Assembly (NCBI RefSeq): GCF_016195855.1
Contig: NZ_JACPYU010000002.1
Coordinates: forward strand, 1-64,000
DNA from: Aquabacterium sp.
GTDB taxonomy: Bacteria > Pseudomonadota > Gammaproteobacteria > Burkholderiales > Burkholderiaceae_C
DNA length: 64,000 nt
Direction of reading: 5' to 3'
The notes beneath the pieces are model-generated. The model made no database searches, was not told where the DNA came from, and saw nothing but the letters and a program-made list of their open reading frames with translations. Positions 52,926 to 61,244 of this stretch are shown one piece after another. The position numbers were made by a program, and so were the translations under genes. Each line of letters opens with the position of its first letter. The first letter of the stretch is position 1.

Positions 52926-55900
52926 GCACCAAACAGCAAGGTTGCGACACCTGCAACAAGAGCGTTCTTTCTTTGTTGCTGCTACGACCCAGCCCCATCG
53001 CCAAGGACGAAGCACTGGCCCCCATCGGCGCAAAGGCCTTGCTCAGCGCCGACAACGTAGTGGAAGGCCTGATCCCCACCCGCAAGCCTACGGAGAGCCG
53101 CTACGTGCTGCGCCTTCTTCGCGCGGGCTACGTACACGTCTTCATCCCCAGTCCACCACCAGGGATGAAGAACTGGATGGTGTACCGGGTAACCGATGGG
53201 GCCGACCTGATTGCCCAAACTGACCCGGTATTCAGCCAAATGCCCATGCCCCCGGCTTGCAGCCGCAATGGGCACAACGCTGCAGGCATGAAGCTGTTGT
53301 CCATTCCTCAAGCCCATAAGCTCAGTGAAATCTGGATCTCGTTCAGCGCGAACCTCTGGAGCGACAAGCTGAAGGGCCAGAACGCTGCAAACCCGAGAGC
53401 CATGCAGAGGGTGAGCTTGAGAAGCTGTGGAGCACATACATTCACGCCCACGACCGATGCGCTCAAGAGACAAGTGATGGAATGTGCGCTTGGTGACATC
53501 AAAGTACCCGCTTCTGGCGATCCTAAAAGCGCCGTCAAGCAAGATCAGGAGTTCCCCTTCATCACCATGGCCGCGCAGGTTGAAAACCTGGCAGACAACC
53601 TCAAACGCGCAGCAGCTTGCCACCCCAAGACCACAGGCCTTGAAATGGCTGTGGTTCTCCGTGATCCAGTTGGTGTGGCCGCTGAACTCAATGCCCTGCG
53701 TTTACGCCGCTATGACCTGGCTGAGCAATTCAAGGCACGCCCCGAGAACGCACACCCCTTGAACAGCTCCAATGTCCTGATGGGTTTAAAAAAATCCATG
53801 CTGGACGCGGAAATGACGGAGAGTTATGCCCGAGTCAGCCCGATCAAGACCAAACAAGCCTTTGACGCATCGGTGGCCACCTTGCCACCAGGTACCGAAT
53901 GGCAGGCCCTGACCCCAGCAGACCGTGACCGGTGGCTGAACGCTGCCTCCAAGTCGGCCTGGTTGAAGCCCTATGAACTGGCGTTTCGGCGTACCGACCT
54001 GGGCCGTGTGTTCTACCCTGATCACGACACCCGCGCGCAAGCATGGGCCGAGCAGCAGGTTGCCAAGACCTGGGATGAAATGCTCCCCCACTACGACGAG
54101 GGCAAACGGGCCACCTGGGTCAAGGCCTTTGACGAACGCATGAACAAAGAGCATTACCAGCCTTTGGCCAAGTTCGAGCAAGACTGGCGCAACGCCTCAG
54201 ATGATGCCGCCACGCTGGACTATTTCCTGGCGCACTTTGATGCTGAAGCGGTCAATGACCCCAAGAAGCCCGTCTGCCCAGGCTTGAATTACGCGCAAGA
54301 GAACAACCTCATCAACACGCCTGCGCCCTACACCCTGGGCGCCGTCATGGAGGGTTACCTCTCCAGGTTTGAGGTGCCCATCAACCAACCCGCTGCGGTG
54401 ATCAGCCGGGCCATCCTGGGCAATCAGCAAAGCTGGATCGAAGCGGTGTACGCCCAACTTGTTGGAGACCCTGGCAAGGACGCCAGCGAAGGCGGCGGAA
54501 TTCGCGACAAGACCTACGACGTACTAAAGGGCCTGCGAGAAAAGACCCGCCTGGAGCACTACAAATGGTTTGGTGATGGTTTGGCCCGGCTCAGCATCAG
54601 CCAGACGACCGCCTTTACGGCTGCCATCATGAGCGCAGCAATGAGCTCACAATCTGGCGGTCAGCTGCAAAAGAAGGCATCGTCACTGGCCTGGCGGGCT
54701 CAGCAATATTGGGCAGTGCATCGCGGCTTGGAGATCCTGGCAGGGGGCACCTTGGGCTCGGTCAATAAGCAGGCCGCGAACCTGCCCGTCTTGATCACCA
54801 TGCGCGTGGATGCCCAAAGAGCGCTGGCCACCCTGCGAGCGCGCGACGGGCAAAGCCTGGGCACCAGCCGCAGCCGCATCAAGAAGCAAGGCAAGGGGGC
54901 TCAGATTGCACTGAGTTTGCTGACCGACACCGACACACTCAAGGCTGCACAAGGTGACCTGGACAAGCTGATCAAAGACCCGAACACCGGGACCGTGAAA
55001 ATGAAGGCGGCAGCCGCACACAGCGCCACCGAAGGCTTGAGCGGAGCGCTGGTGCTCAGCGAATCCGAATTCTTGAGGCTCTACGCCGGGCAGCAAAGCC
55101 AGGGGGCCTTGGCAAAGGCGGTGGGCAAGGCCTTGACGCAAGGTGGTGCAGACCTCAAAGCCATCGCGCTCTCGGTGGATGGCAGATTGGGGCTGGGCAG
55201 CATGTTTGTCCAGGGCCTGGGGCTGGTGAACGGCCTGAATGCACTCTGTGCGGCAAAGGCCAAGGGTGACGCAAATGGCGTGAGAGACGCCTTGTACGGC
55301 ATCTATGACAGCTCTGCTGGGTTGGTGAGTGGTGCCTTGGAAGTGGCCGCTGTGGCGGGTGCGGCCAGGGTGGTGGCCAACCGGGGGGCTGATGGGGTGG
55401 CTAGCAGTGTGCCGCTTGCCGCCATGCGATTTGCCGCGAACTTGGCTGGTGCGGCAGGTGGTGTGGTGAACTATGTTGCCAACACAGCAAAAAGTAGAGA
55501 TGCGATGGAGGGGGGGGACGTTATCGTTTCTCAGGCCTATCGAATTTCTGCGGCAATGTTTCTAGGCACGGGGTTTACCTCGGTTGCAAGCGCCACTGGT
55601 GCCCTCGCCGACGCCCTTATTGGACGAGGGATTGGCGGAGCGGTCGTAGAAACAGTTGCCTTGCGACTAGGCGTTTCACTTGGGACTGACGCAGCGTTGA
55701 CCATCTTGGGCATATCAGTGTCAGGCTGGGGCCTGATACTGCTAGGCGCCGGTGTCACATTTCAACTCGGCGCCATTGTGCTGACACCATCGCCCATGCA
55801 GCGCTGGGCACAGCGCAGCTACTTTGGTCGAGATTCGAGTATCTTCAGCATGTCCGGTAAGCGTGATGACATGTTTGCCAAGGGCGACTGGGCTGCCGAA

Positions 55901-55990
55901 CTAGCGGGCTTGCAAGATGCCCTCAAGGCGGCAAGCCCACAAGCATCGACAACCCCCGCAACCGAACACGCCACAGCACCTGCCCAATGA
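52922..55990 (+). CDS. VasX/BTH_I2691-like type VI membrane effector
   Basis: The 1022-residue secreted toxin candidate has an N-terminal VasX-type region ('GCDTCNKSVLSLLLLRPSPI', then 'VLRLLRAGYVHVFIPSPPPGMKNWMVYRV', about 1-110). A long helical middle follows, and the C-terminal third holds several hydrophobic Gly/Ala-rich segments. Examples lie near residues 745-770, 800-825, 875-905 and 920-955 ('ISVSGWGLILLGAGVTFQLG'). That layout fits pore-forming type VI effectors that depolarise target membranes. It begins on the adaptor's stop codon and its stop overlaps the following membrane-protein gene by 4 bases, a typical effector-immunity layout. Composition is AT-richer than the window average (rare codons AGT, TTG, CGA visible near 55500-55700). 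Toxicity is inferred. Confidence 0.85.
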   Translation: MSTKQQGCDTCNKSVLSLLLLRPSPIAKDEALAPIGAKALLSADNVVEGLIPTRKPTESRYVLRLLRAGYVHVFIPSPPPGMKNWMVYRVTDGADLIAQTDPVFSQMPMPPACSRNGHNAAGMKLLSIPQAHKLSEIWISFSANLWSDKLKGQNAANPRAMQRVSLRSCGAHTFTPTTDALKRQVMECALGDIKVPASGDPKSAVKQDQEFPFITMAAQVENLADNLKRAAACHPKTTGLEMAVVLRDPVGVAAELNALRLRRYDLAEQFKARPENAHPLNSSNVLMGLKKSMLDAEMTESYARVSPIKTKQAFDASVATLPPGTEWQALTPADRDRWLNAASKSAWLKPYELAFRRTDLGRVFYPDHDTRAQAWAEQQVAKTWDEMLPHYDEGKRATWVKAFDERMNKEHYQPLAKFEQDWRNASDDAATLDYFLAHFDAEAVNDPKKPVCPGLNYAQENNLINTPAPYTLGAVMEGYLSRFEVPINQPAAVISRAILGNQQSWIEAVYAQLVGDPGKDASEGGGIRDKTYDVLKGLREKTRLEHYKWFGDGLARLSISQTTAFTAAIMSAAMSSQSGGQLQKKASSLAWRAQQYWAVHRGLEILAGGTLGSVNKQAANLPVLITMRVDAQRALATLRARDGQSLGTSRSRIKKQGKGAQIALSLLTDTDTLKAAQGDLDKLIKDPNTGTVKMKAAAAHSATEGLSGALVLSESEFLRLYAGQQSQGALAKAVGKALTQGGADLKAIALSVDGRLGLGSMFVQGLGLVNGLNALCAAKAKGDANGVRDALYGIYDSSAGLVSGALEVAAVAGAARVVANRGADGVASSVPLAAMRFAANLAGAAGGVVNYVANTAKSRDAMEGGDVIVSQAYRISAAMFLGTGFTSVASATGALADALIGRGIGGAVVETVALRLGVSLGTDAALTILGISVSGWGLILLGAGVTFQLGAIVLTPSPMQRWAQRSYFGRDSSIFSMSGKRDDMFAKGDWAAELAGLQDALKAASPQASTTPATEHATAPAQ

Positions 55991-57042
55991 AAGTTTCCAA
56001 GCTGTTACGCCATGGTGAATACCTTCGCCCTGCGTACATGCCCGCAAAGGGGCAGCACCAAAGCGCTGCCGGAGTGAGCACCGATCAAGCTCGCCCTGAC
56101 GGGAAGCTCTCAGGCACGGTCAAGCGGTTCGCCAAAAAGCAGCCCGCTGGCAAGGATGTGCTCAGTTTGGGTTTTATCACTGCCGTGTACAAGCACGCCG
56201 TTTCCTTCATTGGCGTCGGACAAGGTATTCGTGGTTATGGCCTTGCCGCTGGTCTTCTGTGCTTTTCAATCGGTGCTTTCGCGACGACTTACGAAATTCT
56301 CGATGGAACCTTTAGTCCAAACGCAGATATCGTTGCGATCGTACTTGGGCGGTTTATTGTGGTTCCCGGAAGCATCTACTTCGCCATTGTCATGTCCCTC
56401 AAGATGTGGCGAATTGAAATGTTCTGCCCACTGGACGAACCCACGATCTTCGATCGTGAGCATCGAAAGGTCTATCGCCTTTTTCGTGAACTCCCTGCGG
56501 GCTGGTTTGGCCAGTTCAAGCCCTGGCCCATGCGTGCCTGCGAATACGACTGGGACTTGATTGACGTGGAGCACGTGGCTCAACTTGGCACCAACGGCAG
56601 CACGGTTTCGCGCCGCCACGCCTTGATGTTCATCGTGCGCAAAAACGCCACGGACCCGACCATCATCGACAGCTTCAACATCGGCAATGGCCTGGTGATG
56701 AATGAAATCACCACCCCCGCCGTGTGGGAGCACATCCGCCGCTACATGGAGGAAAACGGCCCCCCCGTACCGGGCGGCGAACCGCTTGCCCAGTACGAAG
56801 CGCCGCAAACCTTGTGGCAATGCATGGGTGCCGTGGGCGTCTTTGGCAAGGGCTACCTGACATGGTGGAAGACCAACCCGACATTCACGTTTTTCAGCCA
56901 CCTGGCCTTTCCCTTGTTTCTGCCCATCAACCTCGTTGTAGGGTTTGGCAACTGGCTCAGCCGCAAAACGGCCTACCCCGTTGAGTGGCCCCAAGAGGTG
57001 CTAGACGCCATCGGCCAGCCGGAACAACGTCGAGACGTTTGA
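55987..57042 (+). CDS. DUF6708-like membrane protein, candidate immunity protein
   Basis: The 351-residue inner-membrane protein has two predicted helices at about 80-100 ('GYGLAAGLLCFSIGAFATTY') and 115-140 ('VLGRFIVVPGSIYFAIVMSL'), and a third hydrophobic stretch near 300-325 ('HLAFPLFLPINLVVGFGNWL'). The soluble middle has 'FDREHRKVYRLFRELPAGWF' and 'EYDWDLIDVEHV', consistent with the DUF6708 family commonly found after VasX-like effectors. The start overlaps the effector stop by 4 bases. A membrane protein coupled to a pore-forming effector gene is likely its immunity protein; this is inference from order, not proof. Low GC like its neighbour. Confidence 0.75.
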   Translation: MKVSKLLRHGEYLRPAYMPAKGQHQSAAGVSTDQARPDGKLSGTVKRFAKKQPAGKDVLSLGFITAVYKHAVSFIGVGQGIRGYGLAAGLLCFSIGAFATTYEILDGTFSPNADIVAIVLGRFIVVPGSIYFAIVMSLKMWRIEMFCPLDEPTIFDREHRKVYRLFRELPAGWFGQFKPWPMRACEYDWDLIDVEHVAQLGTNGSTVSRRHALMFIVRKNATDPTIIDSFNIGNGLVMNEITTPAVWEHIRRYMEENGPPVPGGEPLAQYEAPQTLWQCMGAVGVFGKGYLTWWKTNPTFTFFSHLAFPLFLPINLVVGFGNWLSRKTAYPVEWPQEVLDAIGQPEQRRDV

Positions 57043-57095
57043 GCCCAGGTGAGATCAACCCGTGACGCTGATGCCTTCTTCCTTCTTGTTCAGCC

Positions 57096-57710
57096 TCAGC
57101 CACGCACCCTGCGGCGCACCGCCACGCCACCCACGACGGCCAGACCGGCCAGCGCCATGGCGTAAGACTCAGGCTCGGGCACCGCTGTCGTCACCAGCTT
57201 CTCGCTGCGGCCACCAGGCAGGGCCTGGATGTGCAGGCCAAACTTGAACGAACCATTCTGGATGTCGGCCAGCGACACGCCGCCGAGGTTGAAGGCCAGC
57301 GATTCACCTGCGTTGATGCCGTTGGTGGTGGGCTTGCGATCGGGCTGGAAGTTGAAATCCACCGTCCAGTTCAGGCTGGCGGGCAGATGGGCGCCGCCAC
57401 CGGTGGTGTACAGGACACCCGTACCCTGTGTGGCGGACAAGGCCACGGTGTCACCCAGGCTGCCGTCAAAGCTGATGCCGGTGATGACCGAGCCATTGCC
57501 AGCGCCAGATGCGTTCTGGATGGTCAGCACATTGCCCAACAGGCTCCAGCTGGCCAGGCTCGTGCCGGCTGTCGTACACCCCACGGCATTGCTGCCGGGC
57601 GTCACGTCGCCTGCCACGCACGAAAAGCTGTACGCCTGCGCAGCAGCGCCAGACGCGGCAACCGCCACGGCGATGGCGGCCTTCATGCCACCCTTGATCC
57701 AATGACTCAT
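57096..57710 (-). CDS. PEP-CTERM sorting domain protein
   Basis: The 204-residue exported protein has a signal peptide ('GGMKAAIAVAVAASGAAAQAY', cut near residue 27). The mature part is beta-rich with a disulfide-like Cys pair ('FSCVAGDVTPGSNAVGCTTAG'), and the PEP-CTERM tail is 'AVPEPESYAMALAGLAVVGG' with 'VAVRRRVRG'. The start at 57710 has an AGGAG Shine-Dalgarno; an upstream in-frame ATG would precede the signal peptide by 17 residues. Unrelated in sequence to the two other PEP-CTERM proteins except for the tail. Substrate of an exosortase encoded elsewhere; function unknown. Confidence 0.88.
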   Translation of the reverse strand: MSHWIKGGMKAAIAVAVAASGAAAQAYSFSCVAGDVTPGSNAVGCTTAGTSLASWSLLGNVLTIQNASGAGNGSVITGISFDGSLGDTVALSATQGTGVLYTTGGGAHLPASLNWTVDFNFQPDRKPTTNGINAGESLAFNLGGVSLADIQNGSFKFGLHIQALPGGRSEKLVTTAVPEPESYAMALAGLAVVGGVAVRRRVRG

Positions 57711-57812
57711 TTCGAAACTCCTGATCGACTCAACGACGTCGACAGATGCCATGGTGCCCAATCCCGCCTCAGTGCGCCACGCCGCGTTTGAAGGGGTTCA
57801 GGTAAGCAAGTG

Positions 57813-57839
57813 TGAAAAAAGGCCGCAAATGGCGGCCTT
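57813..57839 (-). terminator. Intrinsic terminator of infA
   Basis: On the minus strand AAGGCCGC - 5 nt - GCGGCCTT forms a perfect 8-bp stem followed by a T-run (six T including the stem end), 25 bases after the infA stop codon. A textbook factor-independent terminator. Confidence 0.92.
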
Positions 57840-57864
57840 GTTGATGCAGGACAAATGCCTGGGA

Positions 57865-58122
57865 TCAGTGCGACGAACGCTGGGGAGCCTGGTAACCACC
57901 ACGCTCGATATGGCGGAAGGTGATGCGGCCCTTGGTCAGGTCGTAAGGTGAGAGCTCCAGCGACACTTTGTCGCCCGCCAGGATGCGGATGTGGTGCTTC
58001 TTCATCTTGCCGGAGGTGTAGGCGACCAGTTGATGGCCATTGTCCAGCGTCACGCGGAAACGCGAGTCCGGGAGGACTTCGTTGACCACGCCGTTCATTT
58101 CGATCAGTTCTTCCTTGGCCAT
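57865..58122 (-). CDS. infA: Translation initiation factor IF-1 (second-copy type)
   Basis: The 85-residue single-S1-domain protein binds the ribosomal A site during initiation. It reads '[71 protein letters not shown]', in pieces typical of IF-1. The extra C-terminal '[14 protein letters not shown]' and location outside the ribosomal protein cluster are typical of the additional infA copy found in many Burkholderiales. Shine-Dalgarno GGAG lies 8 bases before the start. It is monocistronic, with a strong terminator. The related cold-shock/stress role of the second copy is known only by association. Confidence 0.95.
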   Translation of the reverse strand: MAKEELIEMNGVVNEVLPDSRFRVTLDNGHQLVAYTSGKMKKHHIRILAGDKVSLELSPYDLTKGRITFRHIERGGYQAPQRSSH

Positions 58123-58285
58123 GGGCCAGTCTCCAGCAGGTTGAGTCGGGTACGATGCCGTCCTTCCTCAGTGTGGACGATACCGGGATGCCAGGCGAAG
58201 GTCAGGAAGACTGACATCGCCGATCTGCAAAACAGGATACTGTAACACGTCGACCGGAAAACCGCCTAGTCGGGAAGCTGCCAGG

Positions 58286-58552
58286 TCAGACGCCGCCCGG
58301 CCTGCGAGTCATGGCATTGCACAGGTTGCGGCCGATTTCCGTGAGCCGCAAACCGCCACCCGCCCACTCCAGCCAGTCGAGGGTCACGTAGTCCTCGATC
58401 AGGTCGTCGCCGATCAGGTTGGCCTGACGGGCTTTGAGGCATTCCATGGTGTGGGGCAGCATGGTGCGCAACATCTCTGCGCGGGAAGCAGGCATCGCAT
58501 GGCCAGGCCGTGAGGCCATGTGCTCAAACGACGGAGAGGGAGTGCTGGGCAT
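58286..58552 (-). CDS. Hypothetical protein, 88 aa
   Basis: The function was not recognised. The small soluble protein has an AAGGAG Shine-Dalgarno 6 bases before its ATG, so it is very probably translated. The central part 'MLPHTMECLKARQANLIGDDLIEDYVTLDWLEWAGGGLRLTEIGRNLCNAM' (split helices) looks like a small helical domain with an acidic turn, resembling a winged-helix wing or a short phage/regulator-like fold, but no family can be named. No signal peptide or membrane helix. It is divergent from the MFS gene across a 141-base gap, and might be a regulator of it (speculative). Confidence 0.65.
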   Translation of the reverse strand: MPSTPSPSFEHMASRPGHAMPASRAEMLRTMLPHTMECLKARQANLIGDDLIEDYVTLDWLEWAGGGLRLTEIGRNLCNAMTRRPGGV

Positions 58553-58693
58553 GATCGCTCCTTGGCGTCAAGCCTCACCAGGCAGCGTGCCCACGCTGGA
58601 CAGCTGTTCGGTGCGGCACACCAGCCTACCACCACCGGCGATTCCCCGGGCCTATTTATGACGCGGGAACAGGGGGTGTGGCACAGTCGCACG

Positions 58694-59941
58694 ATGCACA
58701 TGTCGACCTCCATCCCCGCGCCTGACGCCCCTGTGGCGCGTCGCGATGCCGCCACGATTGGCCTGATCGGACTAGCCCACGGGACATCTCATTTTCATCA
58801 CTTGCTGCTGGCGCCTCTTTTCCCCGTTTTCATGCGGGAATTCGGGTTGAACTACGCCGAAATGGGCTTGCTGGTGAGCGTGTTCTTCGTGATCTCCGGC
58901 GTGGGGCAGGCCCTGGCTGGCTTCGTGGTGGACCGCATTGGCGCACGCCCGGTGCTGTTTGCGGCCCTGGCCTGTTTTGTGGTGGCGGCGCTGGCGGCGG
59001 CCTCGGCACATGGTTATGGTGGGCTGATGCTGGCTTCGGCCCTGGCAGGCCTGGGCAACGCGCCGTTTCACCCGGCTGATTTCACGATCCTGAACAAGCG
59101 GGTGTCGATGGCGCGCCTGGGCCATGCGTTTTCCATCCACGGCATCAGTGGCAATCTGGGTTGGGCCGCCGCACCGGTGTTCCTGATCGGCATCCACCAG
59201 GCCTCGGGCAGCTGGCGTGTGGCTTATCTGTGTGCCGCGCTGATCGGGCTGACGGTGATCACCTTGCTGGCGCTCAACCGCGAGGCCATTGACGACCACC
59301 ATCAGGCCCATGCGCCGCGCCATGTGCAGCCTCAGCATGTCAAGGGCGAGCACGCGATGGCGTTTTTGAAGCTGCCCTCGGTCTGGTTGTGCTTCTCGTT
59401 TTTCTTCTTCAGCACGGCCGCCTTGAGCGCCATCCAGGGCTTTGCCAGCCCGGCGCTGAGCAAGTTGTATGGTCTGCCGATTTCGGCCACGGCCTTTGTG
59501 GTGACCGGCTACATGATCTGCGGCGCCGTCGGCATGGTGCTGGGCGGCTTCCTGGTGGCACGCGTCGAGCGTCTGGAGCGCACGATTGGTGCCGCCATGG
59601 TGCTGGCAGCCGCCTTGTTGACGCTGGGTGGCCTGGGCATGATGCCGGGCGTGGCGGCAGCGGTGGTGGTGTCGCTGGCAGGGTTTGGCACAGGCCTGGC
59701 TGGCCCCTCGCGTGACATGCTGATCAAGCGCGCCGCGCCACCGGGTGCCACCGGCCGCGTGTACGGCACGGTGTACTCGGGGCTGGATCTGGGGTTTGCG
59801 CTGGCGGCGCCGGTCTTCGGCGCGCTGATGGACCACGGCTCGCCATCAGGTGTGTTCTACGGCGCGGCCGTCACCCTGATGATGGGCGTGATGTCAGCCG
59901 GCCTGGTGGGCCAGCGGATCGCAGCCCGCGCACGCGCGTGA
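58694..59941 (+). CDS. MFS transporter (fosmidomycin-resistance/YbfB-like)
   Basis: The 415-residue transporter has 12 predicted helices. 'GLAHGTSHFHHLLLAPLFPVFMREFGLNYAEMGLLVSVFFVISGVGQALAGFVVDRIGARPVL', read in pieces, shows the loop 2-3 motif Asp-Arg-x-Gly-Ala-Arg of the major facilitator superfamily. Helices 7-12 include 'AFVVTGYMICGAVGMVLGGFLVARVE' and 'PSRDMLIKRAAPPGATGRVYGTVYSGLDLGFALAAPVFGALMD'. The N-terminal 'HFHHL' resembles fosmidomycin-resistance and related drug/organic-ion exporters. Start ATG at 58694; in-frame ATGs at 58658 and 58700 are alternatives, none with an ideal ribosome site. Substrate not predictable. Confidence 0.9.
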   Translation: MHMSTSIPAPDAPVARRDAATIGLIGLAHGTSHFHHLLLAPLFPVFMREFGLNYAEMGLLVSVFFVISGVGQALAGFVVDRIGARPVLFAALACFVVAALAAASAHGYGGLMLASALAGLGNAPFHPADFTILNKRVSMARLGHAFSIHGISGNLGWAAAPVFLIGIHQASGSWRVAYLCAALIGLTVITLLALNREAIDDHHQAHAPRHVQPQHVKGEHAMAFLKLPSVWLCFSFFFFSTAALSAIQGFASPALSKLYGLPISATAFVVTGYMICGAVGMVLGGFLVARVERLERTIGAAMVLAAALLTLGGLGMMPGVAAAVVVSLAGFGTGLAGPSRDMLIKRAAPPGATGRVYGTVYSGLDLGFALAAPVFGALMDHGSPSGVFYGAAVTLMMGVMSAGLVGQRIAARARA

Positions 59942-59948
59942 ACACCTC

Positions 59949-60248
59949 TCAGTGTGGTTTACGGGGCTCTTTCTCTTTGAAAGCCTCAGGGGTCAGCACA
60001 TTGCCTTCTTTTTCGACGCGGTGGCGCACGCGGTTGATGACCTCCTGCGCCGCCTGCCTGGCCTGGGCCGCAGAACGGCGCTTGCGGCGCCAGTGCCAGA
60101 TCAGCAAGGCCTGACGGCGGACACGCCCCCAGAGCATGATGGCCGCGCGGTCCAGGCGGGCGCGCCGTGCGTCGCCCAGCGCGAGCCGAACGAGCATGAC
60201 CACGCAGATGGCGGCCACGAAAATGGAGAACAGCTTGTCGACGCCCAT
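59949..60248 (-). CDS. Conserved hypothetical single-pass membrane protein, 99 aa
   Basis: This small protein has one N-terminal membrane helix ('MGVDKLFSIFVAAICVVMLVRLALG') and a highly basic, Arg/Ala-rich cytoplasmic tail ('RARLDRAAIMLWGRVRRQALLIWHWRRKRRSAAQA'), ending 'GNVLTPEAFKEKEPRKPH'. I recognise this layout in uncharacterised Burkholderiales proteins but cannot assign a function. The start at 60248 was preferred to an upstream in-frame ATG at 60347, because the extra 33 residues are Arg-rich and precede the helix and would overlap the neighbouring promoter region. It is convergent with the MFS gene (7-base gap). Confidence 0.7.
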   Translation of the reverse strand: MGVDKLFSIFVAAICVVMLVRLALGDARRARLDRAAIMLWGRVRRQALLIWHWRRKRRSAAQARQAAQEVINRVRHRVEKEGNVLTPEAFKEKEPRKPH

Positions 60249-60366
60249 GGCGAAGTGTCCGGTGAACACAGGGTTGAAGTACTGGCTACGATGGTAGCCC
60301 CGACGCCTGCGCTTGTCTCGCCCAAACTCTCCCAAATAGACCCCCATTCAGAGGAGCCCGCCGCAA

Positions 60367-60801
60367 ATGCACACGTATTCACCCGTTTTCCTGCCCATGG
60401 CCATCCTGGCCTTGTGGACGATGCACGTGCTGCTGATGATCCCGTTTGCGCGCTTCAAGGCCGGCAAACAGGGCCAGGTCACGGCAGAGGATTTTCGCTA
60501 TGGAGAATCCGAGCGGGTGCCGGACGCCGTGCGCCTGCCCAACCGCAATTTCATGAACCTGCTGGAAGTGCCGGTGCTGTTTTATGTGGCCGGCTTCATG
60601 GCTTACCTGACGCACAACGTGGACGGGCTGGTCCTGGGCCTGGCCTGGGCCTATGTGGCGCTGCGTGTCGGGCACTCCATCGTGCACCTGGGGCACAACA
60701 ATGTGATGCACCGCCTCATGCTGTTTGCCATCAGCAATGTGGTGGTGTCCCTGATCTGGTGGGTGCTGCTGTACCGCCTGGTGACGGCACCCGCCACCTG
60801 A
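60367..60801 (+). CDS. MAPEG-family membrane protein
   Basis: The 144-residue protein has four predicted helices and MAPEG motifs: 'FLPMAILALWTMHVLLMIPFARFKAG', 'DAVRLPNRNFMNLLEVPVLFYVAGFMAYL' with the conserved Asn-x-x-Glu that contacts glutathione in human members, and 'WAYVALRVGHSIVHLGHNNVMHRLMLFAISN'. MAPEG proteins include microsomal glutathione S-transferases and leukotriene synthase relatives; bacterial ones are mostly uncharacterised. It stands alone, divergent from the small basic membrane protein and convergent with the phosphate-binding-like gene (10-base gap). Confidence 0.9.
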   Translation: MHTYSPVFLPMAILALWTMHVLLMIPFARFKAGKQGQVTAEDFRYGESERVPDAVRLPNRNFMNLLEVPVLFYVAGFMAYLTHNVDGLVLGLAWAYVALRVGHSIVHLGHNNVMHRLMLFAISNVVVSLIWWVLLYRLVTAPAT

Positions 60802-60811
60802 GCGGCCGCGC

Positions 60812-61234
60812 TCACTTGCGCAGCACCACGTTCATCGAAGCGGGCACATCGGCCTCGTCCAGATAGGCCACGGCGCCCGGTGTGCTCTGCACATAGCTGA
60901 TCACATCGGCCACGGTGGGCAACTCACGCGGCGGCACGCCCTTGCCCACGTAGCGGCGCACTGTCCAGTAGGCCACGTAGGCATCGTCGGTCTGCTGCAG
61001 GTAGTCGCTCAGGAAGCGCTGGCGCAAGGGCTGACCCGCCCGCAGGTTGATGGGCGAGACGGACACCCCACCCACCTCGATCACCTTGCCGGTGTAGATG
61101 CGCTGCAGGGTGGGCAGATCGAGCTTGTGCATGTTGGCGTGCGCCACCACGACCACGCCCGCCATGGCCGGTGCAGCCAACAGGGCCAGGCTCAGTAGCC
61201 AGGCAGCACAGAGAAAGCGTTGTAGACGTTTCAT
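60812..61234 (-). CDS. Small periplasmic phosphate-binding-like protein
   Basis: The 140-residue exported protein has a signal peptide ('LCAAWLLSLALLAAPAMAG'). The remaining 'VVVAHANMHKLDLPTLQRIYTGKVIEVGGVSVSPINLRAGQPLRQRFLSDYLQQ' and 'VISYVQSTPGAVAYLDEADVP' (in pieces) match the PBP-like domain of phosphate ABC transporter substrate-binding proteins. It is much shorter than PstS (about 330), holding only part of the two-lobed fold. No transporter genes are near; it follows a porin gene by 10 bases. A sensory or scavenging role linked to the porin and the HD-GYP regulator upstream is more likely than transport (inference). Shine-Dalgarno GAGGGG precedes the start. Confidence 0.85.
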   Translation of the reverse strand: MKRLQRFLCAAWLLSLALLAAPAMAGVVVVAHANMHKLDLPTLQRIYTGKVIEVGGVSVSPINLRAGQPLRQRFLSDYLQQTDDAYVAYWTVRRYVGKGVPPRELPTVADVISYVQSTPGAVAYLDEADVPASMNVVLRK

Positions 61235-61244
61235 GTGTTGCCCC

